From Elusimicrobiota bacterium (GTDB lineage Bacteria > Elusimicrobiota > Elusimicrobia > UBA1565 > UBA9628), in assembly GCA_028865585.1 (NCBI GenBank), contig JAGWJU010000043.1, forward strand, positions 1 through 8,330: 8,330 bases of DNA, given 5' to 3'. Below, in pieces: positions 1 to 6,863 of the stretch. The notes below the pieces were generated by a model that had not been told where the DNA came from, made no database searches, and was given only the letters and a program-made list of their open reading frames with translations. Within the stretch, counting starts at the first letter, position 1, and every line of letters begins with the position of its first letter. Made by a program: the position numbers and the translations under genes.

Positions 1-840
1 GAAGTCCTCAAGTACAGCCCCGATCTTCTCGTGCTTTACGAAGGGAACAACGAGGAGCGCTACGCGCGAATCCGCGCGGGAGCCGGGCGGTTCGAGCCGC
101 TTCTGACCGCGGTGAACCTGGAACTGCTCCGGCAGTGCCGCGTCTACCGCTATTTCGTGAACGGCGGTCTGCGCCGTCCGGCGTCGGACCGCGCGCCCTT
201 TCCGCTTCCTGCTCCGGTCCTGGCGCGCTATGAAAGAAACGTCCGGGAGATGATCCGACTTTCGCGCCGGCAGGGCGTGCGCGTCGTTCTCTTGGGCCAG
301 ATCAGGCAAAGCATCTTGGAAGGCGGCGCCGCGGCGCCGGAAAACGAGTTTCTACGTACCCAAACGGGGCCGGGCGTGGTCTTCGTTGACGAGCCGGCCG
401 CGTTCGCGCGCAAGCATAAAGAAGGCCGCGCGGTCGTCCCCGATCTTCTCATGGATCGCATGCACCCGTCCCTGTACGGCCAATACCTTCTGGCCATGAC
501 GCTGTGCCGGACTTTAAGCCGGCTAAACTGGATCGCCCCGGGCGGCCGCTGGCGCTGGAAAAACGCGCTTCCCGAAAAGGGCTACGAGGGCGCGTTGGGG
601 CTTAGGGACAACGCGTTTAAGGCGCATGCGCTGGTCATCGAGGCGTGCTGGATCGCGAACAACAACCGGGCGATGCTGAAGTGGATTAAGCCTTATTTGA
701 AAGAAGCGGATCGGCTTGATTCCGGTTCCGTCCGGCGGACTCTTGAGGCGGCCGGCTTAGGCCGCATGCCGGCGACGCTCCTTCAAGCGGCGCGCGCGCT
801 AAACGCACTTGCGCCTCCGCGCCGTTCTCATTCCGGATAG
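1..840 (+). CDS. SGNH/GDSL-type hydrolase, 5' end missing
   Basis: The frame is open from the first base, so the true start lies outside the window; a GTG at 31 falls inside a conserved strand and is not the start. 279 residues are visible. Near the start, a PDLLVLYEGNNE stretch fits SGNH block III, with Gly-Asn-Asn at 43-51. A DRMHPSLYGQ stretch fits block V, with catalytic Asp at 454-456 and His at 463-465. The nucleophile Ser block should lie upstream, out of view. The family covers esterases, acyltransferases and carbohydrate deacetylases; the substrate here cannot be read. About 120 mostly helical residues follow block V, more than a minimal SGNH domain has, and I do not recognise them. 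The gene converges with the membrane protein gene and overlaps its 3' end by 13 bp. The fold call is fairly secure; the specific function is unknown. Confidence 0.72.
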   Translation, partial: EVLKYSPDLLVLYEGNNEERYARIRAGAGRFEPLLTAVNLELLRQCRVYRYFVNGGLRRPASDRAPFPLPAPVLARYERNVREMIRLSRRQGVRVVLLGQIRQSILEGGAAAPENEFLRTQTGPGVVFVDEPAAFARKHKEGRAVVPDLLMDRMHPSLYGQYLLAMTLCRTLSRLNWIAPGGRWRWKNALPEKGYEGALGLRDNAFKAHALVIEACWIANNNRAMLKWIKPYLKEADRLDSGSVRRTLEAAGLGRMPATLLQAARALNALAPPRRSHSG

Positions 841-2693
841 AGCGGAAAGCAGCCGTCCTTCTTGCGCCAAGTGGCCTTTTTTTTGAAAGTTCTTTCCAAA
901 AGCCGGCCCATCGGAGCGGCGTCGTATCCACGCAGGACGCACAGGGACCAGTTTTCAAACGAGACCAGCGAATCCAGGACGTTGAGCGCTTGCCGACCTT
1001 CTCCGACGTGCTTGTCCCGGACCAGGACGGCGCCTCCAGAATAAGCCCGAAAAGCATCGTTAAGCGCCCGCTCGGCCGAGAACCGATCGCCTCTCCTCAG
1101 ATATATGTCCGCCCGCATCACGCTCAAGGCCGGTTGGGACACTGGAATGGGCGGTGGAGGTCGGAAGACGGACGGGGGTGGTGGGGGCAGGAAAAAGAGC
1201 GGGCTGGATCGGCCGGAGACGGCCTCGGTCCAGGCGGCGTAAAGGCGGCACATTCGGCATGAGAGGTCGAGGCGCTCGGCTGATTCGAATTGATCGCGGG
1301 CGGCCGTCAAGCGGCCTGCCGCGAGGAAGGTCTGACCGGACTCGAAATGCAGCCAGGAGGAATCGGGCTCCGAAGCCAGCGCGATTTCCGCCCGCGGTCC
1401 GGTGGTTTCGACTCCTTTCCACGTCCCCGTCCAAGTCCCGGCCGCCCAGACTATTTTCTCGCAATAGGCGCACGCGCATAGAACCAAGGCGAGAACCGCC
1501 AGCGAGAACCACTGCGCCCAGCGGCGGGCGAGGCGCGTTTCTTTTGCGGCCGGGAACCGTCCCAAGGCTCGCGCCGCGGCCGCGAGCGACGACCCCGCCA
1601 GCAGGCAGAGAAGCGGCCAGAACGGGATAAAGTACGCAGTTTGGACCGCCATGGCGCAGTAAATGGCTAGGAAATAGGCCGCAAGAAGAGCGGCGTCCGC
1701 GACATCTTTTCTGCGGCGCCTCCACCAGAGCGGAAGAAACGCCGCTAAAAAGAGCCATGGGTGCACACGGTAGACGAAGGCCAGCCGGCGGCCGTAGCCG
1801 CGCAGATAGCGGACGGGGTGGAGGGCGATTTCCAAGGCCGCCCAGCGGTATATTCCGAGAGGCCGGCGGATCGTAGCGCTCGGGTTTTTAAGCAGCAGGC
1901 TCCAGTCTCCCTCGATTCCTTGTGTCATTCCCAGGGTTCCTGCGATGATGTTTGACTGGACTTGATTGGCTTCGAACAGGGAAATATCTCGGTGGACCTT
2001 CCAGCCGTAGCGGATCCAGGGGATCAGGAAAAGGAAGGGCACGAGGACGAGAACGGCGGAGTCCCTGAGCCAGGCCTTTTTATTCCGCCCGGACGAAAAA
2101 AACTCACGCGCGGCGAGGAGCAAGGGGAACAAGAACAGCACGGAGCGGAACAAGAGGGCGGCGCCGAGAGCCAGGGCCAGAAGCCAAGTTCTTACCGCGC
2201 CCGGACGCTGGGCGCGGTAGATCAGGAAGACGCAGACCAAGAGTAGGCAGAAGGCGTAGCCGCCCTGGGAAAAGAGCGTCGTGAGATCGATATTGGATTG
2301 ATAGAAAAAAAGCAGGGCGGCCGCGGCCGCGAGAGGGCCGAGAGCGGATTCCAAGAGAAGCCCGGCGGCGGCCAGCAGGGCGCACATCGCCAAGGTAATA
2401 GCCAGCACCCATTGCCGCATGGAAAAGCCCCAGTGCGAGAAAAAGACGGCGGCCGAGACGCTGTCCAGCGGCATTTGATCCCGGTATTCTTCCGGCACGG
2501 CGTAAATCAAGGACTCCCCGTTCGAGATGTCGTGGATGGAGACGGGGAAAGATTGCAGGCTGATATTGAAATTAAATAGAGCGGTCCGCCAAATGAGGAA
2601 GGAGCTCAAGAGCAGGCCGGAAACACCGATGAGAAGCAGGACCAAACGGCGCGTACGGGGCCCTATAGATGCTCCCGCCTTTATTCTCGACAT
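828..2693 (-). CDS. Polytopic membrane protein, GT39/ArnT-like glycosyltransferase candidate with TPR-like C-terminus
   Basis: A 621-residue protein. I chose the ATG at 2693, which lies 14 nt after the stop of the treS-mak gene. The longer frame from a GTG at 2789 would only add residues read from the overlapping 3' end of treS-mak. A weak purine stretch (GAAGAA) about 10 nt before the ATG may be its ribosome site. About ten hydrophobic segments are visible, near residues 17-36, 95-132, 145-159, 168-197, 212-226, 310-323, 333-350, 355-375 and 395-411. The acidic loop after the first segment, and an IPWIRYGW stretch near 224-231, recall the PMT/ArnT (GT39) superfamily, which moves sugars from lipid carriers outside the membrane. 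After the last segment come a TPR-like helical pair (440-490), a run of five then four prolines (503-517), and a second TPR-like stretch (521-551). Donor and acceptor are unknown. Likely co-transcribed and translationally coupled with treS-mak. Confidence 0.7.
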   Translation of the reverse strand: MSRIKAGASIGPRTRRLVLLLIGVSGLLLSSFLIWRTALFNFNISLQSFPVSIHDISNGESLIYAVPEEYRDQMPLDSVSAAVFFSHWGFSMRQWVLAITLAMCALLAAAGLLLESALGPLAAAAALLFFYQSNIDLTTLFSQGGYAFCLLLVCVFLIYRAQRPGAVRTWLLALALGAALLFRSVLFLFPLLLAAREFFSSGRNKKAWLRDSAVLVLVPFLFLIPWIRYGWKVHRDISLFEANQVQSNIIAGTLGMTQGIEGDWSLLLKNPSATIRRPLGIYRWAALEIALHPVRYLRGYGRRLAFVYRVHPWLFLAAFLPLWWRRRRKDVADAALLAAYFLAIYCAMAVQTAYFIPFWPLLCLLAGSSLAAAARALGRFPAAKETRLARRWAQWFSLAVLALVLCACAYCEKIVWAAGTWTGTWKGVETTGPRAEIALASEPDSSWLHFESGQTFLAAGRLTAARDQFESAERLDLSCRMCRLYAAWTEAVSGRSSPLFFLPPPPPSVFRPPPPIPVSQPALSVMRADIYLRRGDRFSAERALNDAFRAYSGGAVLVRDKHVGEGRQALNVLDSLVSFENWSLCVLRGYDAAPMGRLLERTFKKKATWRKKDGCFPLYPE

Positions 2694-2707
2694 TTTTGGC
2701 GAGTTCT

Positions 2708-5700
2708 TCAGGCCGCCGAACGTGTCGCTGAGCGGGCGTCCTGCGGGCCCAAGAGTCGCAGGAACCCGGTAAGTGGAATAACCGCCCACTCGGGGCTCGA
2801 ATCAAGCTCCTGGCGGACCTCGTCTAAGGCGCGTTCAATGAGGAGAATTTCCAAAAATGCGTCCGTCTCCGCGCCGGTCTTGGGCAGAAGTCCCGAACCT
2901 TCCATGGCCGCGAGGTAGGACTTCCAAAACGACGCCGATGCCCACTGGCTCCAGAACCGGGCCCATGGCTCCAGGCGCGCGGCGTCTGCCTCGCGCGAGA
3001 CGCCGACGCGCCCCAGGAGAATCGTGTAAACCGCGTAGTCGAAGGAGCGCAGCATTCCGGCGGCGTCGCGCAGCGGCGAGCGCTTGATGCGCCGCTCCTC
3101 GAGAGGCTGTTCGGCCGGACCCTCGAAGTCGAAAATTTGGAAATCGCCCCCGGTGTAGAGCACCTGTTTCAAGTGGTAGTCGCCGTGGCAGCGGATGCGC
3201 CGTCCGGAAAGTTTCTGCCCCAAAAGTCCGCGCAGGCGCGTGAGGGCTTCGCTTTCCAGGGCCAGAGCCGCCGCGGCCGTGCCATGGTGGGCGGCGGGAA
3301 GATCTTTGGCTTTGCGGCGCAGCAGGTAGAACGTCTCCTTGGCCCTGTTGCGCAGGGATTGGTAGAGCGAGCGCTGGTAGAGCTCGCCGAAACTTTCCGG
3401 AGCGAAGTTTTTTTCGCCCGCGCCGCTGGCAAGCGCGCGGTGGAGCTCGGCCGTGCGCTGGCCCAGGAGCTTGGCCGTTTCCAGGTACGATCCGACGCGC
3501 TCCAAGGCCAAAGGCGGCGGGCCGGCCTCGGCCAGCGTCCAGAATTTAGGCGTCAGCGCCGCGTCCTTTGGAAATTCCAAGCCTCCCGGCAGGTCGTCAA
3601 AGTAGCGGCGCAAAGCGTCCAGAGTGTACTGCCAGGCGTCGCCGCGGTTGGGCACGTAGCAGTGCAGCACGGCCAGGGTGCGCGAGGGCCCTTGGCGCGG
3701 ACGGTAGGTGATTTCTCCGGCCAGGGCCGGCGAGTAGGCGAAACCCTTGGCGCCGGCCAAGTGGCGGCTGATCTCGGCGTCCGGATTTTCGCCCTCATGC
3801 AGCCGCCGGAAGAATTTGAGCACCAAGCGGTCGCCGAACAAAACGGAGGCGTTTCTCCGGCTGCCCTTGACCGGGGCGGGCGCGGGCGGCGCCGTGGCGT
3901 CGAGCGCCGCGGCCAGGGCTTCGGTTGCGGCCATGGCGACTTCGCCCGAGCGCCCTTTAAGGCGGCACCCGGCCCGGACGCCCTCAAGGATGCCGGCGGA
4001 AAATTCGGGATCGGCCGCGGCGTCAAAGAGAATGGAGCCGCCGTTCTTGCCGCTCTTGGAGCGGATTTCGGCCAGCACGCTGAAGGGATGCTCTTGGCGG
4101 ATTTTCGCGGCTTTCTCCCCTGCGGTTATGGCCAGGGGCAGCAGATAAACTTCGGGCGATGCGTTTAAAAATTCCGCCTGCACTAGACAGAGCCGAGCCG
4201 CGGCGGTTCCGCCGCCGGGGAGCGCAACGTCGTCTAGGATGCGCGCGGAGCGCAGCAGATGCTGCCGTCCCTCGAACCACTGGCGGGCGCGAAGATAGCT
4301 TTGCAGAGCCGCGCCGAGCGCCGCGGCGTTGGCGGAGGAAAAGATCGACTCATGTCCTCCGGAAACCGCCAGGGTTAGGGGTTGGCCGGGGGCCAGCGCG
4401 GGATTGACCTCCGTCGCCGTGGGCGGCCGCAGGCGGAACCAATAAAAGGAGTGCGGGCCGAGGGTAAGCCGGTAGCGCTCATCGGTCACGGGCGGAAATT
4501 CGAAGCGTCCGAACATCTCGACCAACGCCAATCCTTTAAAAGGGGAAAGGTCGAGTTCCGCCAGCTGAACGAAGCGCGAAAGATTGGCCACCGCCAGGAT
4601 GCGCTCCTCCTCGTAGGCGCGCACATAGGCGAGGATTTTCCGATTTTCGCAGCCCACGAGTTCCATGGTTCCGCGGCCGAAGGCCTTGTAGCGCTTGCGC
4701 ATATCGATGGCGCGCTTCATCCACCAGAACAGGGAGTGCTGGTTGTTCTGCTGGACCTCGACGTTGACGGCCTCGTAGTGGTACTCGGGCTCGATGATGA
4801 TGGGCAGATAGAGGCTCTGGGCGTTGGCTCGGGAGAAGCCCGCGTTGCGGTCCGCGTTCCAGAGCATGGGCGTGCGCACGCCGTTGCGGTCTCCCAGGTG
4901 GATGTTGTCGCCCATGCCGATTTCATCGCCGTAGTAGAGGACCGGCGTGCCCGGCAGCGAAAACAGAAGGCTGTTCAAAAGCTCGATTTTGCGGCGATGG
5001 TTGCCCAAAAGCGGCGCCAAGCGGCGGCGGATGCCCAGGTTGATGCGCGCGCGGGAGTCCTGGGCGTAGAAGCGGTACATGTAGTCGCGCTCCTCATCGG
5101 TCACCATCTCGAGGGTCAACTCGTCGTGGTTGCGCAGGAAGATGGCCCACTGGCCCCGATCGGAGACGTCCGGGGTCTGCTGCAGAATGTCCACGACGGG
5201 CGAGCAGTCCTCCATTTGGAGCGCCATGAAGAGCCGGGGCATGAGGGGAAAGTGAAAGGCCGCGTGGCACTCGTCGCCGTTGCCGAAATAAACCGCGGCG
5301 TCCTCGGGCCACTGGTTGGCTTCGGCCAGGAGCATGCGGTCCTTAAACTTCGCGTCGACGCGCCGGCGCAGCTCCTTCAGGAAGGCGTGAGTTTCGGGCA
5401 AGTTCTCGCAATTGGTTCCCTCGCGCTCAAAGAGGTAGGGCACGGCGTCCAGCCGCAGGCCGTCGACGCCCAATCCCAGCCAGAAATCCAGAACCTGGAA
5501 GACGTAGGCGCGCACGGCTGGATTATCGAAGTTCAAATCCGGCTGGTGGGAATAGAAGCGGTGCCAATAGTAGGCCTTGGCAACGGGGTCCCACGCCCAG
5601 TTGGACGTCTCGAAGTCCTGGAAAATAACGCGGGCCTCGGAGTACTTACGCGGGTCGTCGCTCCAGACGTAAAAGTCGCGTTCGGATCTGCCGGGCGGCG

Positions 5701-6055
5701 CGCGGCGCGCGCGCTGGAAGAGCTCGTGCTGATCCGAGGTGTGGTTCAGGACCAGCTCGGTGATGACGCGCAACCCGCGGCGCTTGGCTTCCTTTAGGAA
5801 GCGCTTGAAGTCGGCGAGCGTGCCGTAATCCCTGTGCACGCCGAAATAATCCGAGATGTCGTAGCCGTCGTCCTTGAGCGGTGAAGGGTAGAACGGCAGG
5901 AGCCACAGGGCCGTCACGCCGAGGTCCTGCAGGTAATCGAGCTTCTGGACCAGTCCCTGGAAATCGCCGATGCCGTCGCCGTTTCCGTCGCAGAAGGCGC
6001 GCACGGGCAGCTCGTAGATGACGGCGTCCTTGTACCACTCCCGATTGTTGGTCAT
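2708..6055 (-). CDS. treS: Bifunctional trehalose synthase / maltokinase fusion (TreS-Mak)
   Basis: A cytoplasmic enzyme of 1115 residues, the usual size for TreS-Pep2 fusions. Residues 1-545 form a GH13 (subfamily 16) trehalose synthase, which interconverts maltose and trehalose. A calcium loop D-x-N-x-D-x-I-x-D lies at 23-31 and an NHTSDQH motif at 104-110. The nucleophile is Asp203 (GLRLDAV), the acid/base Glu245 (LLAEANQ) and the third acid Asp311 (RNHDE). Residues about 555-1100 form the maltokinase (Mak/Pep2), which makes maltose-1-phosphate with ATP. There, Lys747 sits in LVLKFFRR, GENPDAEIS follows at 755-763, the catalytic loop is HGDYHLKQ (957-964), and the metal site is IFDFEGP with Asp976. 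KRSPLRDAAGMLRSFDYA near 991-1008 is characteristic of the family. All key residues are present, so both halves should be active. An in-frame TAG five codons upstream (6068-6070) fixes the ATG at 6055 as the start. No Shine-Dalgarno is visible. Maltose-1-phosphate normally feeds GlgE, which is not in view. Confidence 0.96.
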   Translation of the reverse strand: MTNNREWYKDAVIYELPVRAFCDGNGDGIGDFQGLVQKLDYLQDLGVTALWLLPFYPSPLKDDGYDISDYFGVHRDYGTLADFKRFLKEAKRRGLRVITELVLNHTSDQHELFQRARRAPPGRSERDFYVWSDDPRKYSEARVIFQDFETSNWAWDPVAKAYYWHRFYSHQPDLNFDNPAVRAYVFQVLDFWLGLGVDGLRLDAVPYLFEREGTNCENLPETHAFLKELRRRVDAKFKDRMLLAEANQWPEDAAVYFGNGDECHAAFHFPLMPRLFMALQMEDCSPVVDILQQTPDVSDRGQWAIFLRNHDELTLEMVTDEERDYMYRFYAQDSRARINLGIRRRLAPLLGNHRRKIELLNSLLFSLPGTPVLYYGDEIGMGDNIHLGDRNGVRTPMLWNADRNAGFSRANAQSLYLPIIIEPEYHYEAVNVEVQQNNQHSLFWWMKRAIDMRKRYKAFGRGTMELVGCENRKILAYVRAYEEERILAVANLSRFVQLAELDLSPFKGLALVEMFGRFEFPPVTDERYRLTLGPHSFYWFRLRPPTATEVNPALAPGQPLTLAVSGGHESIFSSANAAALGAALQSYLRARQWFEGRQHLLRSARILDDVALPGGGTAAARLCLVQAEFLNASPEVYLLPLAITAGEKAAKIRQEHPFSVLAEIRSKSGKNGGSILFDAAADPEFSAGILEGVRAGCRLKGRSGEVAMAATEALAAALDATAPPAPAPVKGSRRNASVLFGDRLVLKFFRRLHEGENPDAEISRHLAGAKGFAYSPALAGEITYRPRQGPSRTLAVLHCYVPNRGDAWQYTLDALRRYFDDLPGGLEFPKDAALTPKFWTLAEAGPPPLALERVGSYLETAKLLGQRTAELHRALASGAGEKNFAPESFGELYQRSLYQSLRNRAKETFYLLRRKAKDLPAAHHGTAAAALALESEALTRLRGLLGQKLSGRRIRCHGDYHLKQVLYTGGDFQIFDFEGPAEQPLEERRIKRSPLRDAAGMLRSFDYAVYTILLGRVGVSREADAARLEPWARFWSQWASASFWKSYLAAMEGSGLLPKTGAETDAFLEILLIERALDEVRQELDSSPEWAVIPLTGFLRLLGPQDARSATRSAA

Positions 6056-6070
6056 CGCGCGCTGGCTCTA

Positions 6071-6076
6071 AGTATA
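6071..6076 (-). promoter_or_regulatory. Candidate -10 box of the treS-mak promoter
   Basis: On the minus strand this reads TATACT, five of six bases of the sigma-70 -10 consensus. Only 15 nt separate it from the treS ATG, so transcription would begin about 8 nt before the start codon. No convincing -35 box is seen 16-18 bp upstream. The match is short, so this is a candidate only. Confidence 0.4.
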
Positions 6077-6110
6077 GGAAAATGACGCGCCCGTTGTGGC
6101 CTTCCTTGTT

Positions 6111-6153
6111 GGCCCAATTCTGGGTAGGCCCAAAGACTGCGTGCTTATGGGCC
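6111..6153. promoter_or_regulatory. Cluster of GGCCCA half-sites, possible operator
   Basis: GGCCCA occurs at 6111-6116 and 6127-6132, and its exact inverse TGGGCC at 6148-6153. The first two are direct repeats with starts 16 bp apart; the second and third form a perfect 6-bp inverted pair across a 15-nt loop. The cluster lies between the two divergent promoters, where a shared regulator could bind. In GC-rich DNA such hexamers also arise by chance. Confidence 0.3.
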
Positions 6154-6185
6154 GGGGGGCACCTCCTTTCTTTGACGGGGGAGGC

Positions 6186-6191
6186 TATAAT
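6186..6191 (+). promoter_or_regulatory. -10 box of the repeat-protein promoter
   Basis: A perfect TATAAT in otherwise GC-rich sequence, 25 nt before the ATG at 6217. Transcription would begin near 6198, just before the ribosome site. The only TTGAC-like element (TTTGAC at 6171-6176) is too close to be a normal -35 box, and the correctly spaced position has no good match, so an activator or another sigma factor may be needed. Confidence 0.6.
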
Positions 6192-6201
6192 GTCTTCGAG
6201 A

Positions 6202-6208
6202 AGGGAGG
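6202..6208 (+). promoter_or_regulatory. Shine-Dalgarno site of the repeat-protein gene
   Basis: AGGGAGG, containing a full GGAGG core, sits 8 nt before the ATG at 6217. It is by far the best ribosome site in the window; the treS-mak and binding-protein starts have no comparable one. It supports the chosen start and suggests strong translation. Confidence 0.8.
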
Positions 6209-6216
6209 GATAGCCC

Positions 6217-6822
6217 ATGAAAACATCGAAAGCGTCCGTCGCAAAATTTCTTGCCGCCGGCGCCGCCGTGGCCCTGGCGCTCCCCCCCGCGCTCCGCGCC
6301 GCAGAGTTCGAAGCGGCTCCGGAGGCTTCGTTTGCACAAATGGCCCCCAATTTCGGTCTTGGCGTGGCCGGCGTTCCGGCCGGTTTGCCGTCCATTGAAG
6401 CGGCCGCTTTGCCCGCCTTAACCGAACCCATGACGCCATACAACAGTTCTGGCATCGCGCCGTGGCTTGATCGACATGGCCTGCGCGGCTCCCTGCCCGC
6501 GGCTGCCGCGGCGATTCCTGCGGCCGCTCCACAAGCGCCGGCGATGACCCCCGAAAACAGCGCGGGCACGCCCGCTTGGCTTGACCGGCACCACCTGCGC
6601 GACGTCCAAAGCGTTGCACCTGGGACCTCGGAGATGGGCTCCGCGGCTGAGCGCGCCAAGTCAGAAAAAACCGCCACGTCCAAGTCAAAGAAGGATGAAG
6701 CGGGCGCGAAGAAACGTGCATTGCCCCGGAATGCGCAGGGAGTTGATTTCGATGGCGCCCGAATGACTCCTGAGAATAGTTCGGGCATGCCGGCCTGGCT
6801 TGATCGGCACCGCCTGCGCTGA
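6217..6822 (+). CDS. Secreted small protein with three 19-residue WLDRH repeats
   Basis: A 201-residue protein that I do not recognise. Residues 1-28 look like a Sec signal peptide: Lys at 2, 5 and 10, an Ala/Leu-rich core at 11-22, and likely cleavage near 28-29. The mature part is rich in Ala and Pro, and holds three copies of a 19-residue motif at 72-90, 110-128 and 183-201. The consensus is MTPxNSxGxxxWLDRHxLR, with 13 of 19 positions invariant. The gap between copies 1 and 2 is also 19 residues; a Lys/Ser/Glu-rich linker (about 144-168) lies before copy 3. The last copy ends exactly at the stop codon. There are no cysteines. The strong ribosome site and signal peptide argue for a real expressed gene. 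It is divergent from treS-mak and 41 nt upstream of a peptide-type binding protein. It could be an envelope structural or binding protein, or a precursor of processed peptides. Confidence 0.85.
   Translation: MKTSKASVAKFLAAGAAVALALPPALRAAEFEAAPEASFAQMAPNFGLGVAGVPAGLPSIEAAALPALTEPMTPYNSSGIAPWLDRHGLRGSLPAAAAAIPAAAPQAPAMTPENSAGTPAWLDRHHLRDVQSVAPGTSEMGSAAERAKSEKTATSKSKKDEAGAKKRALPRNAQGVDFDGARMTPENSSGMPAWLDRHRLR
6430..6486 (+). repeat. WLDRH repeat, copy 1
   Basis: Encodes MTPYNSSGIAPWLDRHGLR (residues 72-90). It is the most divergent copy, with Tyr instead of Glu at position 4 and Ala-Pro instead of Pro-Ala at positions 10-11. It is 57 nt long, like the other copies. Confidence 0.9.
6544..6600 (+). 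repeat. WLDRH repeat, copy 2
   Basis: Encodes MTPENSAGTPAWLDRHHLR (residues 110-128). It starts exactly 114 nt (38 codons) after copy 1, twice the repeat length. Many codons differ from copy 3 where the amino acid is the same. Confidence 0.9.
6763..6819 (+). repeat. WLDRH repeat, copy 3, C-terminal
   Basis: Encodes MTPENSSGMPAWLDRHRLR (residues 183-201) and is followed directly by the TGA stop. Compared with copy 2, only positions 7, 9 and 17 differ. Confidence 0.9.
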
Positions 6823-6863
6823 GGCGTTCCCGCCGAAGTTCTGAAATAAAGTAAACTGCAGGC

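Noticed and set aside
2694..2789. Longer GTG start for the membrane-protein gene
   Set aside because: The extra 32 residues are an out-of-frame reading of the treS-mak 3' end; the ATG at 2693 just after the treS-mak stop gives a cleaner operon junction and places the first membrane segment near the N-terminus.
3137..4168. Plus-strand frame of 343 codons opposite the maltokinase domain
   Set aside because: Antisense shadow with low-complexity Gly/Arg/Ala content and no recognisable motifs.
4382..5797. Long plus-strand frame of 471 codons opposite treS
   Set aside because: It lies wholly antisense to the conserved catalytic region of treS, shows no family motifs, and is typical of spurious frames in high-GC DNA.
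6171..6176. TTTGAC as a -35 box for the repeat-protein promoter
   Set aside because: Only about 9 bp separate it from TATAAT, against the usual 16-18 bp.
6823..6834. GGCG-TTCC-CGCC hairpin after the repeat-protein stop, possible terminator
   Set aside because: The stem is only 4 bp and no T-run follows; at most it affects the mRNA between two co-transcribed genes.
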